A DNA stretch of 64,000 bases from Pterois miles (GCA_947000775.1 CAMQGK010000638.1:19030501-19094500); one strand, 5' to 3'. Shown: positions 38,286-50,690, numbered from the stretch's first letter. Notes: generated from the letters alone by a model not told the origin. Numbers and translations: made by a program.

Positions 38286-38399
38286 ATATTTACTGAGCAT
38301 GCCAGGCTAGCTAACCATACAAGGATCTTTGTCTTTTCTCTAAATGATATTTAAAAGGAATAGTTTTAGGAAATCTGCTAATTTTCTTTTGTTGACTGA

Positions 38400-38825
38400 C
38401 GTTTTGAAGCCTCGAATTCGTCATTTTGGCTGTCACCCTCTTGGCTTTTTGCAGCCAGAAGTGACATGAGGGTGGAGCTAAGTACAATCAAATGCTGAAT
38501 AAGACAGGCAACCTAAATGTTACAATTAACTTACAGTGTGAAAGGGTCAACGTTGGAAGACAAAAACACAAACGCCGAGACTAGACAACTCTGTGGTAGC
38601 TGCTTGTCAATTACAAGGTAGCCACGCCCTAAAGCATACCCTGCTTTATGGTCTATTTGACTCTAAATGGGACCTTAATTAAAAACTGAGAAGTTGGGTC
38701 ATTTTCTCAGACTTATATACAATCAGACTTCTTTTTGCAACCAGAGGAGTCGCCCCCTGCTGGCTGTTAGAAAAAATGCAATTTTAAGGCGTCACTTTTT
38801 AAACAGGTTGCCCACTGGTCTGTGT
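38400..38825 (+). repeat. Dispersed repeat P, copy 3
   Basis: Shares with 29130-29585 and, in reverse, with 18000-18505: cgttttgaagcctcgaattc, gcagccagaagtgacatgag, ggtggagctaagtacaatc, taaagcataccctgctttat, tcattttctcagacttatat and gaggagtcgccccctgctgg. It matches the 18000 copy more closely in the middle, including the tggtctatttgactctaaat block, than it matches the 29130 copy. Confidence 0.8.
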
Positions 38826-39404
38826 GGTAAGAAGGTGGAGCCAGCAGCAGGTTAGCTTAGCTTATTGTTGTTTTACACCCTTAAATACAAGCTATACCAT
38901 GGTGTTGGTAAGCAACTAAAGCTGACTGGCTGCCATTCCCATCTTCTTATTTATTGTACAGATATGAGAGGGGTATTGATCCTCTCATCTAACTGTTGGC
39001 AGGAAAGTGAAAAAAGTGTATTTAGTTCTAGTGTATCTTTCATCTCTTCAATTCCAAGACTCCATAAAGGTGTTGTGCAATGGCTTTTTTGTCAGTGGTA
39101 AATCTCTGACCGGCTTGACAAAGCAATGAGGACAACATGATCCTGTGTTCACAGTTGCCATGAAAAGCTACCTGAGTGTCTATTCAAAGAAAAAAGTGTT
39201 GTAATAGTAAAGTACATGGCCCCGAATACAGTGATTGCTGCTCTGAGGGTATGGCTTTGATCTGAGACTGCAGAGCATCAACATAGCAAGTCCTATTCTC
39301 CTTCTGGTCATATGCACAATACTGCTAGTGCACACTTTTAGCTAGGGCTGTTGTGCAATATAGAGACACTTTATTCTTAGGCTATTATCAGGAATATTTT
39401 GTTT
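38826..39404. other. Non-coding DNA, possible repeat remnants
   Basis: The phrase gcagcaggttagcttagctt at about 38844 recalls the end of a repeat-S-type element. No gene is recognised. Confidence 0.4.
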
Positions 39405-39900
39405 TTTAAAGGAACAATGTGAAACATTTTGTTCACCTATTAGCAGAAATGGACTATAATATTTGTATCAATGATTTTATTAGTGTATATTCACTTGATG
39501 CTAAGAAGTGTTGTGTTTTGGTTAGCTTGGAATGAGCCCTTCATACCTTCATAGGGAGCAGGTCCTGTTCATGGAGTCGGCCATGCTTCTACAGTAGCCC
39601 AGAAAGGACAAACCAAACTCTGGCCCTAGAGAGATCCTTGTTTTTTTGGGGGTTTTTTTTCGTTACCTGATGGCCACCATAGTTCTGAGAGTTTGGGAGA
39701 GTGTGAAACTGCAGTACCATCTGACTTCCTTTGCTCCTAAAGCAGTGTTATTATGGTAAGGATGGCCTCTGAGTGAGGAGAACGGCACTCACGTTACCGC
39801 TGTTTTAGAAAGGGAGGACTGAGCGGCGGGGTACTCAGTAGTTTGCACTTTGCAACCACACCTCTAGATGGCGCCAAATCCTACACACCGTGCCTTTAAA
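39405..39900 (+). mobile_element. TIR element H, copy 2
   Basis: A 496-bp element bounded by TTTAAA on both sides (39405-39410 and 39895-39900). The left end reads aaaggaacaatgtgaaac and the right end reads ctacacaccgtgccttt, forming imperfect inverted termini. I recall the family as a very common fish non-autonomous element. TTAA-containing edges would fit a piggyBac-type insertion, but the TTTAAA could equally be part of the inverted repeat. There is no coding frame. The inverted second copy is at 35866-36247. Confidence 0.75.
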
Positions 39901-40164
39901 TTACAAAGATGACAGCTTAAGAACTAAATACTTGTTTATTGTTAGATAGGACAATAAGGCCCAGCGTTTTTTCCAGCTGAGGTTGGTTGTATCTGGTTGC
40001 TATGATACGAAAGGTGGAGTACTTCCCCTTTATGAAGGGAAAAAGCACATCAGAGCATGTATGGAGAGTGGATGTATATTAATTTCTCCTCCATTGTTGT
40101 TCAGCACTTGTAGCCTACTGTACATGTAGGACATAGTGGTTAGTCTTTGTGGTATTTTACCATT

Positions 40165-40340
40165 CTGATTGTACAGCTGTGTGAAAAAGTGACAGCGACG
40201 AGTGCAGTGTTTTACCCAAACATTTTTCAACTCTCGGTGAACAGAGAAAAAACACATAGCATGCAGACTAAAAATTCAGCGCCTCGTCGTGCTGCTGGTG
40301 TTTGTAGCATAGTGTAAAATATGCGGACTCCCATTGGGAA
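40165..40340 (-). repeat. Dispersed repeat W, copy 1
   Basis: The reverse complement matches 46105-46240: tttacactatg, the ctgttcaccgagagttgaaa block and tttgggtaaaacactgcact. Short open frames in both copies encode a similar WVKHCT stretch, which reflects shared DNA ancestry rather than a protein. No terminus was defined. Confidence 0.65.
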
Positions 40341-40345
40341 GAATT

Positions 40346-42110
40346 TTAAAAAGCAGTCGTGGTTACTTGCCACCCTGTCTGGTTATCTTGTTAATAACAT
40401 GGTATAATTTTGGTTATTGTGAAAGCCCTACCTTTAGCTCTCCTTTATATGGTACCATCATATCCAAAATGGGCTGATACAGATGTGGTGGTATTACCCA
40501 TTCTCTCCACATAGCTGTGATGATGACAAATGAGGTAGCTAATCATGTTCTTTGTGTTACCCTCATAATTCATTTCCATGAGACAGGTGTTGTAGATTAT
40601 ATTGTCCTTATCAAGTTTGTTCATTCCATTACACAATCCAAGGTGGGCCTAACTTTTGATTAAATGTATGCCTCTGTCTCTCTTCAGTGCTTTCCCCAGC
40701 TGTCTGTCATTGTGCAGATTTTTGTTGTCATGGCATATTAGTTAACTTGCTCTCATACTAACATACTTAATATCAGGGCAAGCATAAGGAGTCACAAGGA
40801 AGTTACTCTCTGCTAAAGCCAAAATGGTAGCAGGATAATTTATAGCACTATCAATACTTGGCACAAGTGGATCAGTAACATATTACAAAAGGAAAAAAAT
40901 CGATTTTATGCCCCATTGCATTTTGATTTTGCTTGCTGAAGCTACTGTGGTGAAGAAATTTACGTCTCAATGTCACAATGGAGTTCTCAGTGGAGTTGAT
41001 TTGGCCAAATGATGAGCCCAAGATGAATCTAAATGGTAACTTATATACCACGTTGCCTCCATTTATTCAGCAATCTGCAGGGACACGATGTACTGTGTCC
41101 ATTTTCAGTCTCATGTTCCTCCCGCAGATTGAGACAAGCCAATCAGAAGTCTCTCTCTCTCTCTCTCTCTCAGTGCTAAAAACAGACCCTGCTTGATGGT
41201 CTCATACCAGCATTACAGTCTAGAGCTCTTGACCATGAGTAGAAGATTTTGAACTGAACAAAACACTGACCTTTAGATTCTACTTTAGCTTTTTATTCCA
41301 TCTATTAGTTCAGGGAAAAAGGTACCTTTAGCTCAAAAAAAAATCACTGCATACCATTTTATCTGTATCCAATCTGTGCATTGATGTGAAATATTGGATC
41401 AATAGGCAAAATAGACTATTTTGTGTCTTTGGCTACTGGTAAGTGTATTCAGGGCTCAGGAGAATTAATACACACTTAAAGGTACATGATACTTTCCATC
41501 TGTAGTTTCAACTTTTTTTGTGTTGTGAAATGCAGCTAGATGTCCTTTGTTGAAGTGGGTGCAGCCTTAACACGAGCACAGTCGAATGCCTCTGGAAGAG
41601 CAAATCGGCCGCATGATGAGCTTGAACTAAATGACTGTCTTACTGTAATTCTTGCCAGGGTTGGGATGCTTGAATACAAAGTACGACATGAAAGGCCGGG
41701 AGCTTCATCTCTCATGCAGCACACATCAAAGAGCAGACAGGCGAATGACACCGAGCTTTCCTCTGATCCTCAAGGAGTCAAGAATGGGAACGAATGGTTG
41801 ACAGTGCTCCTTAAAATCGCTCTGTCTCCCCACCCGAATGATTCCCCCGCCTCTCCTCTCCTGCTCATTCTCTGCTTTTGTGATTTTATCTTTCGTTTGA
41901 TTGATTTCAGATTTTTTTTCTCCCCTTCCTCGTCACAGCTGGCTGAGAAGTTAAGGCCGTTAAGGGTTAGCATCAATGTGATGAGCTTGAATCGTTCCGC
42001 TTTCATGGCGCCCTTGAAACTTAGTGAGGTCGCGCTGCAGATGCCTGTACACATACAAGAGTACATTAATGAAAAAAAACCACCCATGGCCAGTCATTAG
42101 TTAAGGCCAC

Positions 42111-42111
<1 letters not shown>
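40346..42111. other. Non-coding DNA; one longer open frame
   Basis: Mostly unique-looking, with a (TC)n run at 41150-41172. It contains a plus-strand open frame at 41540-42100 (186 codons), discussed separately as a weak candidate. No repeat family from elsewhere in the window was found. Confidence 0.45.
41540..42100 (+). other. 186-codon open frame, coding status doubtful
   Basis: After the LINE frame this is the longest open frame in the window. The translation resembles no protein I know. The middle is a hydrophobic, Leu/Phe-rich stretch (about residues 104-130) produced by C/T-rich DNA, which also makes an acceptor-like signal ending cctcgtcacag at 41938. The opposite strand is open over much of the same interval. 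At this base composition one such frame in 64 kb is not surprising. A non-coding conserved element remains possible for 41530-41780, which lacks repeat character. Confidence 0.15.

Positions 42112-42180
<69 letters not shown>
42112..42180. repeat. (TG)n microsatellite
   Basis: A 69-bp TG run with one TA interruption near its end. Confidence 0.98.
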
Positions 42181-42181
<1 letters not shown>

Positions 42182-43009
42182 AATTTGTGGGATGTTTAGG
42201 TAATACTAATGTGCTGTAAATTCCTGTCTGAATGTGATTAGATGATGAGAAGTGTGTGCTGACAAGCTGCTTATTCTGATTAGAGAGATCAGCTTCCTGT
42301 AAGAGGTAGAAATAACTGACACCTGGCTTTCTTAACACATCTGCACCTTGTCTGAACTCTCTTCCCACCGCTTTAGTTTTCTGTCACACCCTCAGCTTCA
42401 TAAAACAGTGGCTCCCTGCTTTTTTCCTTGTAATGACACTCAATTCTATTAAAGAAGTTAGTCTGGGTTTCAATTAGTTGACACTCATGAATGTTAAGTA
42501 AAATACACAGGCTAAATAACTCAGCCTTACATTAATGCTGTTAAGCCACAGTTCAGCAACTTTGTGCGAAACTGAACAACAACACATTCATTCAATATTG
42601 AAAGAAGAAATAGTATCGTCCTCTTACAAATGATAAGTTAAATGCATAATCCATAAAACACACTGTTACTGGCCTGGTCTACCAAGCTCTCTGTGACATT
42701 TTGTTGACTTTATCACAAAAGTAATGTAAACACTAGAAAATCTCATGATGTGTCTTTTGCTTCCTGCTTGTTGAACCCTTTCCACTTGCTCTCAGTAAGG
42801 TAAAGCTGCATGAACTGAGGGCCACGTAGGAACAACAGAACAAGCTAAAAACACACCTGACATATGCCTTTTTTCCTGAATTAGCATTTATTAGGAGTTG
42901 TGTTTGTACCTGATGAATGTATATGTAATATTCAGTCTCCTTTTTGCTCCGTTTAGGTCTCCACCAACTTCTGAGAGGAATCTATAGCCATTTTGCTTGC
43001 TAGGTGCTT
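42181..43009. other. Non-coding DNA, no gene seen
   Basis: No repeat copy or coding signal was recognised. Confidence 0.5.
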
Positions 43010-43475
43010 GACTATGATCACAGCTTGATGCAAAATTTTACTGTCTGCTGCTTGGTGCTGGGCAGGTGGTGAACTGTGGGTTTATCTGAACTTTTTCACT
43101 GAAACTTCCATCGCCACAGGAATCAACGTGGTTAGGTTTAGGTAACAAAACTACTTAGGTTTAGGGAAAAGATTGTGGTTTGTATTCAAATAACTACAGA
43201 AGTGACGTAACTTAAGTACAGAAGTTATGTGACAAATACATCAACGTTGACTTCTGGTTATACATGGGTACAAACACCGGTCTCCTAGGAAAAAAGTTTA
43301 GTGTTTTTGACCCACCCATCCTCCCTATGTGGTGTTTGTAGCTCTTTACTTTTCCTGGTTCACGATTACGTTTATTACATACAAAATGATTTTGTAGGAT
43401 ATATATGAATTACAGTGCATTACTTTTTGTAGGTATAGCCATGAACGGTGGATGAGAACAGCCTGAAAATGCTTG
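43010..43475 (+). repeat. Dispersed repeat M, copy 1 (longest)
   Basis: Contains ggttaggtttaggtaacaaa, gacaaatacatcaacgttga, caaacaccggtctcctagg, gacccacccatcctccctat and gaattacagtgcattacttt in order. The same blocks occur in reverse orientation and order at 50270-50690, with partial copies at 53565-53830 and 11085-11200. It is non-coding. I recall the family as common in percomorph genomes. Confidence 0.75.
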
Positions 43476-44399
43476 ATAGACTTAAGGAGGAACCACAGAG
43501 TTAGGTGGTAACTTCCTAGAGGTTTGTCACTACTAGCAACCCCACATACACATATTTGATGTATTGTGAATAGAAAAAAATACTGCAAATTACAGTCAGA
43601 TTGGTTTATTGGTTAAAAGAGAAGGTCTGTATTAAGGCAAGTGGTTCCCATACTGCATAATTACAAGTGAGAAAAATGTTAAATCCTCCCACGAAAAGCT
43701 CTGACATCTCTTAGCATTACCCTAAAATATGACTCTGTAGACTAAATGGTGCTTTGCAGAATCACTTCTGTTAAACAGTTGGACCACTTGGACCTTTAAA
43801 TGAGTCAATGCTGTTCATGGTGTTCCTTGAACCACCATATTAAAATTAAATTGCTTTGTGGTTCCAGGGTTCAACAGCTGGGTTATATGAATTCCAAGTG
43901 GATTAAACATTGACAGAATTATTAATAGTGAGTGTTATTTTTATAAGCTTTTCAGTACAAATAAAGAGCTATATGCTTGTGTGATGGTCATACACAACTT
44001 GGCAGAGTTAAGTGTTTCTAATAAAGAAGAGAATACTATTTATTTGTGAATCGTTCCCTGCATGGATTTGCATCCTTCCCTATGGGACTTGTATAATCCT
44101 CCCTCCTTGCCTGCCTGCTGCCTTTGGCCAAATGGCAGGTGTCCAGTTTGTTTTCCTGCCAGGGATGTGAAGAAAATTAAAAATGTGGCTAAGCTACAAA
44201 CAATTGAAAATCAATTGCATTACAGTTGGACAGTAATTCATATTGAATGTTCAGAAGAGGCATTACTTTGTCCTTTGTCTTTAGAGTGGGTTCCTGCAAG
44301 GTTTGGTCACATATACAAGACTGACTATAAAACATTACATGTCCCTTATAAATTAAAACAAAAATACCACTAATTTGTGAGAGAAATGTGTTTATTCTT
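43476..44399. other. Non-coding DNA, no gene seen
   Basis: A 103-codon plus-strand open frame at 44062-44373 has no recognisable homologue and no paired splice signals. Otherwise nothing stands out. Confidence 0.45.
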
Positions 44400-44690
44400 T
44401 GATTTTTGGGTTGCTGGAAAAAAAGTCATAAATAATGCTTGACAATGACCGATATATTTGACTATATACATGCTGAGAATCAAACATTTTACTGTATCAA
44501 TTTAGATATTTTTCAAAGTAAAAGTCCACAGTTTCTCATAGCATAGTATTAAAAAGGTTAACAAACAAACAATAAATTGTAATTTTGAATTATAATACTA
44601 AAAAAAAATCATAATACATATCGAATTGCCACCCAAGTATCATGATAGGATTGAATTGGGAGATAGGTATACCGTCCCAGCCCAAATAAA
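44400..44690 (+). repeat. AT-rich dispersed repeat
   Basis: The end, with catatcgaattgccacccaa, gtatcatgataggattgaat and gggagataggtataccgtcc, resembles a widespread fish repeat I recall. The 5' limit is uncertain and no second copy lies in the window. Confidence 0.45.
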
Positions 44691-45502
44691 TGAAGATGAA
44701 GATATCTGCAGCAGATGGCAAGGCTCCTCCACAAATATGTAAATTTGAGTTAAGGTGGATTTACACTCACTGTTTTGCTGAATATAGCTTCTCTCTCTGT
44801 ATAAGGAGGCTTTCTCGGCTGAAGCTGTCTAGTTCATCTGTTTCCCACAGATGACTTGTCAGTCATTCAGTCTCCAACTCACTAGAGAGCCACAATTCCT
44901 CAGAAAGTTTTGCTAAGCATGTCCCTCTGAGTCATCCCAACTCTCTGGGTTTCTCTCTGATTATGGATATTTCTCTGAGGGCTCATGGCTGTCTTCTATT
45001 GTTTCCATTGATGAGTGATGGACAGGCCGTCCTAACTAGCTCAATGACACATGCAAACACACACACAAATGCACAAGCCTGTGAAGCTGTTTGGCATTAA
45101 AGAGGAAATGGTAAGTCCCCTGACAACAACACAGGCCGAGACAAAAACACAGAGTTGATGAGAGGATTGGCTGATGGAGTGCAGAAGTATACATTACACA
45201 TACCCACTGAAATTCTACAGTTGGAAAAACACTAATCTTTTGTACATTGTTTTCCATTACTGCTTGTCAGAAAGGTAATCAAGTAGCTGTTCCCATGAAT
45301 TATCCCCTCGTTAACACTCATAAGTATTTTTCCTCTCCACTCCACTACTTCCATGATCCTGATTATCTGTGGATCTGAAGTTGGCTCTGCAACAACACAG
45401 ACGTCTTAGAGAAGCAGCAACAGACCTCATTTATCAAGTGAGCATGCAGACAGACTTCGTTATTACACTTAACCTATTTTTTCTGAGATAATTAGTTTTT
45501 TT

Positions 45503-45507
<5 letters not shown>
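44691..45507. other. Non-coding DNA, no gene seen
   Basis: Unique-looking. A poly(T) run at 45496-45508 joins the following (AT)n tract. Confidence 0.5.

Positions 45508-45567
<60 letters not shown>
45508..45567. repeat. (AT)n microsatellite
   Basis: About 60 bp of alternating AT, fully self-complementary and therefore able to extrude a cruciform. It follows a run of 13 T. Confidence 0.98.
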
Positions 45568-45570
<3 letters not shown>

Positions 45571-46104
45571 TTCTAATGAGGTATCCACTGTATTAAAATC
45601 TGTGACCCCTTGACCTTGCAAGCCGTTTTCATTCAAGTCAGTAGAGACTGATTAAAGTATAATTTAAATGAAGCTCCACTGATTTACCCGTCAGGTTTAG
45701 TTTACATTCATGGAGCGTTCAGTTCAGCCTGTGGGAACAGTTGCATATCTCAGCGTGGGCTTGGAAACTACACATTTTTAACAGACAGCCTGCAGTACGA
45801 GCTGGAGGTGTGGAGTTTGAGTGACATGGGCATTTACCAGCCAGGGAGTTAGCTTTTACAGTTGTACAGTATTATAGGAAGGAAGGATCCAGTGTTTTTG
45901 AAGCTCAACACGTAATTAGGGATTAAAGGTCAGAATGTGACCTTCAAAACATTTTCTCACGTCTTAAAACAGGACATTGCTTTTTCCTGTCCATTTGTAA
46001 ATAAACAGTTTTTGTTTGCTGTACAGTATCCTCTAACATTGCTTGCACTATGGTGGGGGGATAATAAAGTGACGTATCCATCAAAGTGCTTTTTGGAAGC
46101 GCTG

Positions 46105-46240
46105 TGTATTTACACTATGGTAAAAATGCCATCAGCAGGACAATGCACTGAGCATCTATCCTGTGCCAAGCACAGCACATTTTTTCAGGTCGCCAAGAGT
46201 TTAAAAAATGGTAAACTTTGGGTAAAACACTGCACTTGTC
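46105..46240 (+). repeat. Dispersed repeat W, copy 2
   Basis: Pairs with 40165-40340 in opposite orientation, sharing tttacactatgg, the gagtttaaaaaatgg block and tttgggtaaaacactgcact. Sequence at 46470-46560 may be a further diverged part of the same element. Confidence 0.6.
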
Positions 46241-46324
46241 TCTGTCACATTTGAGCCAGCCATCCAGTCACAATTGAGGGGGGTGGTGGGACAAATAGCC
46301 TACCACAAAGACATGATCAAATGT

Positions 46325-46445
46325 GTTTTATTATGGGTATGTTGTCCTCTTATTGTGTTTATGCTATTATTATTATTACTGTGGACTTTACGTTGTCCTC
46401 GTATCAAACAAATTTTGCTGTGTGGGATAATAAAGTTGACCTGAA
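46325..46445 (+). repeat. LINE/SINE-type 3' tail remnant
   Basis: The end caaattttgctgtgtgggat followed by aataaagttgacctg has the pattern of the L2-like tails at 14353-14387 and 14705-14739 (aatttcccc, tgtggga, aataaag). The upstream body is not recognisable as a SINE head or reverse transcriptase, so this is at best a short 5'-truncated copy. Confidence 0.4.
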
Positions 46446-48839
46446 TCCAAACTGAACAATAATATTTGCCGAGATGTTTCCTCGCTGTGCCTCCAAAGCG
46501 CTCTCAAGCACTCCAAGTTGAACGTTTTCAGAAGAAGAGCACCTGGTGTTTTCAGCTGGGAAAACTTTGGACACAGGCCCTAACACAAAGAGGAAATATT
46601 ATACGACAAACTAACTTTGAAAGACTGATTCGACTTTTGAACAGAATGAGGACTGTGGATTTTGACCTTCACCACTTAACATTGGAATCACATTAGGAAG
46701 TGATTTCTTTACGGCCAGTAGGAACAATCACAGCGACTCTTTTCACGTACATGTGGGCATGTGAGTGTTGTTTTAAAACACACTTGAAAAATGTGAACCT
46801 CACCTTTAAACAAGTATTTTTTTTTTTTTACCACTCTGACTTCAGTGGATTCAGTCAGCCTTCCTCAAGATAACACAGTCCTGTCGATGTAACTGCCACA
46901 GTGAAGACATGAAAAAAGCCACCACCACACAATATGTCAAAGTAATTGAAGCAATGCAGGCGGAGGCGACTGTGCCCTTTTTGAAGATGACATGTATTTT
47001 GACTGTTCAGTGGTTTAACTTTTTAAAGAAGGCCACAGCTTATTGTAACATGCATTTCTTAGCATGTTGTTTTATTGTGGTTGGAAAGTACCAACCTTTT
47101 TAAGTTTCGCATCGAGGATAGGACAGAGAAGGTAAAATGCTTTTAAAAGTTTGTTTATATTTGTAGTTATCACTATCACTGCATAAGTGATGTATCAATG
47201 TGACTTCCTACATTGCTCTTAGTCGCCACAACCAAAACCAAAATTAACTTTCTTGCATTATTCATTCTGCATAACCGGCAGTAATACTTGCCACTTTCCC
47301 TGATCTGTCCTTTGACAATTTTATTAGATCTGCAGACTCATTTTCATTGTGTCTGACAATTTTATCTCACTAACATTTTATTGAACCAGCAATAAAAATC
47401 AAAAGGCACAGTGAGCAGCTAACAGCAGGGAGACACGGCCGTTCTCTTCGCCCCTGCATTCAAATCCTCCTGTTCTACTCCATTGAATTGATTGGAAATC
47501 TAACGTTCACACACCACCTGTAAATTTCGCCCGAGGCCACTGCGTGACTGTGTAAAGATTTTTGGATTCCCGCCTTCTTTCAGTGTGCAATTCTACAGAT
47601 TATGTCAGTGTGACAGCAAGTGGGAAAGTTTCCACAATCAGGCATTTTTTAAGGACATCTCAGCGGCGGAACTTGTATTGGTTTCAACAATGGCGTGATA
47701 AATGAGGGCTGGTATCTGCACTGATTAATGAAGTCTTCATTATCTCCTGTTTTCCTGCTTCTTTTCATTCTCGCTCTCGTGTGGTCTCATTGTTTTGCCT
47801 GGTTAGATTGCGCTGATTTCGTACTTCATAATGAGATGGGGAACAATGGCGGAGTACTTTTTCACTTCTCCTTTGCGATACTTTTTCTTTTGTTTGCATC
47901 CTCAATGAATGACTCCTGAATGTCACCTTTTTATCTCTCTCTCCCTCGTTTTCTGCCAGCAATTCTCATTGATTCTTAACTATGAATGGTAACTGGAATG
48001 AATGAGAGGACCTTTCCATTTATAACACTGCTGATTTGTTGGGTTTGTAGGCTGCTATAAACCAAAACACCAATTTATAAAATTCAGATGTGTGTGTGTG
48101 TGTGTGGTTTTAAATGATATGACTAAATGTCAGTGTTGGGTGACTGTGTTTCTGAAGGAACAGTGGTTGTATGGTACATGACAGTATGCATATCCTATTA
48201 GATAGTATCTATTTCGAAAATGAAATTACCTTCAGCTAATTTGATTTGGATAATATTAGGCTAATAGAAGTGTGCAGTGCTCTGTGCTGAATATGAATTG
48301 AGTGAACAAAATTATTCATTCACATGGCATACAGCTGCATGGGCTGCATTTCAAGACTCTTTTTCACCTTCCTTTGCTCTCTCTCGCTTCCTCTCACTGA
48401 CATAATCTTTACACCAAAAAAGTACAGTAATAACGAAAGCCAGCCACTGTGAAGCGCTGACAAGTTCAACACTTAGTGAAATAGATTACTACACTTTTGT
48501 CCGGCAGTGCAGCACGCAAGCGATGCAATAATGGAATTACATACAGTGCATTGCTCATCTTCACCAAACGTAAAGTAGGTCTAGCCTGAATGTTTTGGAG
48601 GCTTGCAAATTGGACACAGACCATTCTGTGTGACAGAGGTACACAATGTTCTGGGGGAGTTATTGTGTCCGTGCATCTTTTCCTTAACATTAAAAAAGAA
48701 AAATTATATATGCACACATCAAGAGCAAATATTTTAGGACTAGACCAAGTCTTTGATCACTTTGCTTCCAAAGCTGTTAACGATTGCCACTACAGATTGC
48801 AGCATGTGGCTAAGGCCTGCCTGTAGCTGGGGGCATGGC
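46446..48839. other. Non-coding DNA, candidate conserved block near 47800
   Basis: No gene is recognised. The stretch 47740-47960, with cgctgatttcgtacttcata and gagatggggaacaatggcgg, is unique-looking and could be conserved non-coding sequence. A short (GT)n run lies at 48089-48106. Confidence 0.45.
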
Positions 48840-49045
48840 TCTAGGGAGCCAATGACAGCCTGTTCGTCCACTGTTTTTATCCAGACTGAAATATTTCAAC
48901 AACTAATTTTCAAGGAGTTTGATGATCCCCTGACTGAGCACCACCATGAGGTTGGCATTTGTTGTTTTGAGCAAAGTGTCTCAACTATTGGATGGATTGC
49001 CATGAAATATGGTTCAGATTCGTTTTCTGGATGATGTGGTGGTAC
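48840..49045 (+). repeat. Dispersed repeat J/K, upstream part, second copy
   Basis: Matches 28790-29030: actgaaatatttcaacaact, gatgatcccctgactgag, caccatgaggttggcatttg and gtctcaactattggatggat. I recall this unit as part of a common fish repeat. No J-type downstream block follows here. Confidence 0.65.
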
Positions 49046-49294
49046 CCATTCCCCAGATTATTAGCTGATCGGAAAGAAGCCTGAGAACTAGCTCCCAGTC
49101 ATATAAAACACAAATATTTACTCAGAGAAGCAAGTCTCCCAAATGAAATAAGTAATCAAATGTCTTTTTGATAATAAAAGAAATGTGTATAAAGGGGGTT
49201 TCAATGAAAATAACCCAATAAAATAAAAAATAAAGCCTGCAGGTGTAATCATTAGGCAAGCACAAACTCCTGCACTAATGGTGCCTGCAAATAG

Positions 49295-49600
49295 AACTCG
49301 TGAACTTGTGTTTACAAGATGGGAAGTTGTGAACACGACATGCGTTGTGTTCAAGTGGTTAAGTCATGAGGAACACTGCTGCTAAGCAACAGCAACATTA
49401 GTGTTACTGTCCGAGTCTAAAAGCCACAGAGGCAAAGGATTTAACAAACTAGCAAGTGGGTAACATAATGAAGGAACTACAAAGGCATAATGACAAATTA
49501 AAAAAGTATGAGGTCATTTGGAATTTCAACATTTTCTTCATACATATAAAAAGAAAAACAATATACAACTAAAACTACAAAAACTGTACAATATTAACTT
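49295..49600 (+). repeat. Dispersed repeat N, copy 1
   Basis: Direct repeat of 56015-56325. Shared blocks include gatgggaagttgtg/catgggaagttgtg, gttcaagtggttaagtcatg, actgctgctaagcaac, tagcaagtgggtaacata and tcaacattttcttcatacat. The spacing is conserved over about 300 bp. Confidence 0.85.
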
Positions 49601-50269
49601 GGTCCTAAAGACTAGAGTTTCTAGCTCACAGTATCTGCTAAAATGAGCTCTGCATTACATCAAGAAAGGATCAGAGCACCCTCAGTGTACCATTCCCCAC
49701 CTCTCTTAAGCCCTAAAGAAAGGGCGTCGTCACACTCTGATTGGCCAAGAAGGATAATGCACCAAGCTGCTCTCACTTGTAAATTAGAAGCTGGTCCCCA
49801 CACTCTGCTCAACAGGTGATCTGAATAACCCTCCAATCAACTCAGGAGAAGTGTGACATTCAGCTAAACAAATTGGGATAAGGAAATGACAGCAAGCACC
49901 ATAGAACGAGGGACTGCTACACTCTCTCCTCCTATATAATAGTAATTGGGGCTCTACTGGAGCATCTACCCATCCTTCTTCATCATCATCTTTCCCGACC
50001 AGCACATGCACCTCCTGCACAACTGCAGGCATATCACAAGCTGACATTTACAGGAGGCTCTGACTCCATTTCAGCAAGTGAAGGTTCAAATGCGGTCACT
50101 GTTATGTCTGGATTTTCCAAGGACAATTCAAGAATATACACTCAATAAACACACTAAACAGACATCAAAAGATGGGACACAACATTAAATCTTTTTATTT
50201 TAAAGCTTATGCTTTGTGTGACGTGTTACTTCTTGGTTGACGATTGACCCTTCGTAAGTCCCACCTCCT
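49601..50269. other. Non-coding DNA, no gene seen
   Basis: No second copy or coding signal was recognised. The cctctatataatag-type sequence near 49930 is not supported as a promoter. Confidence 0.45.
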
Positions 50270-50690
50270 CTTAGTTTGATTTTTCTCATACAACATCCAC
50301 AGCTATACCTACAAAAAAAATAAATGCACTGTAATTCGTACATATATTCAAAATTACTTTGTGTGTAATCCATGTAATTGTCAACCAGGAAGTATAAAGA
50401 ATGACAAACGGCATGTAGGGAAGTGATCAAGGTGGGTGAGTTGCTCAAAAAACACCAGACTGTCGCTCAGGAGACTGGTGTTTGTGTCCCATGCGAAAAC
50501 CAAAGTCAGCATTGATTTATTTGTCACATAATCTCCATACTTATGTTACACCACAACTACAATCTAACTGTAGTAGTAGTAGTGGAGTGGAGTGGAAATT
50601 GATGAATTAGTAGGAAAACGCTTGAAAAAGGAGAAATAACATTTTATAAGATATCATACGAACTGTAGTATAATGTTGCAACTGTTTCTA
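50270..50690 (-). repeat. Dispersed repeat M, copy 2
   Basis: Reverse-complement counterpart of 43010-43475. It shares ctatacctacaaaaaaaata, gcactgtaattcgtac, the ggagactggtgtttgtgtcc block and gatttatttgtcacataatc. It also extends into the aaataacattttataagata module that occurs at 11085-11200 and 53725-53830. Confidence 0.75.

Noticed and set aside
43132..43170. Telomere-like ggttaggtttagg sequence
   Set aside because: It is not a tandem TTAGGG array and recurs as part of dispersed repeat M.
40030..46254. Similar short peptides (WVKHCT) at 40.2 and 46.2 kb suggesting a protein family
   Set aside because: The similarity is at DNA level across a shared dispersed repeat (W), with stops and indels; no coding selection is implied.
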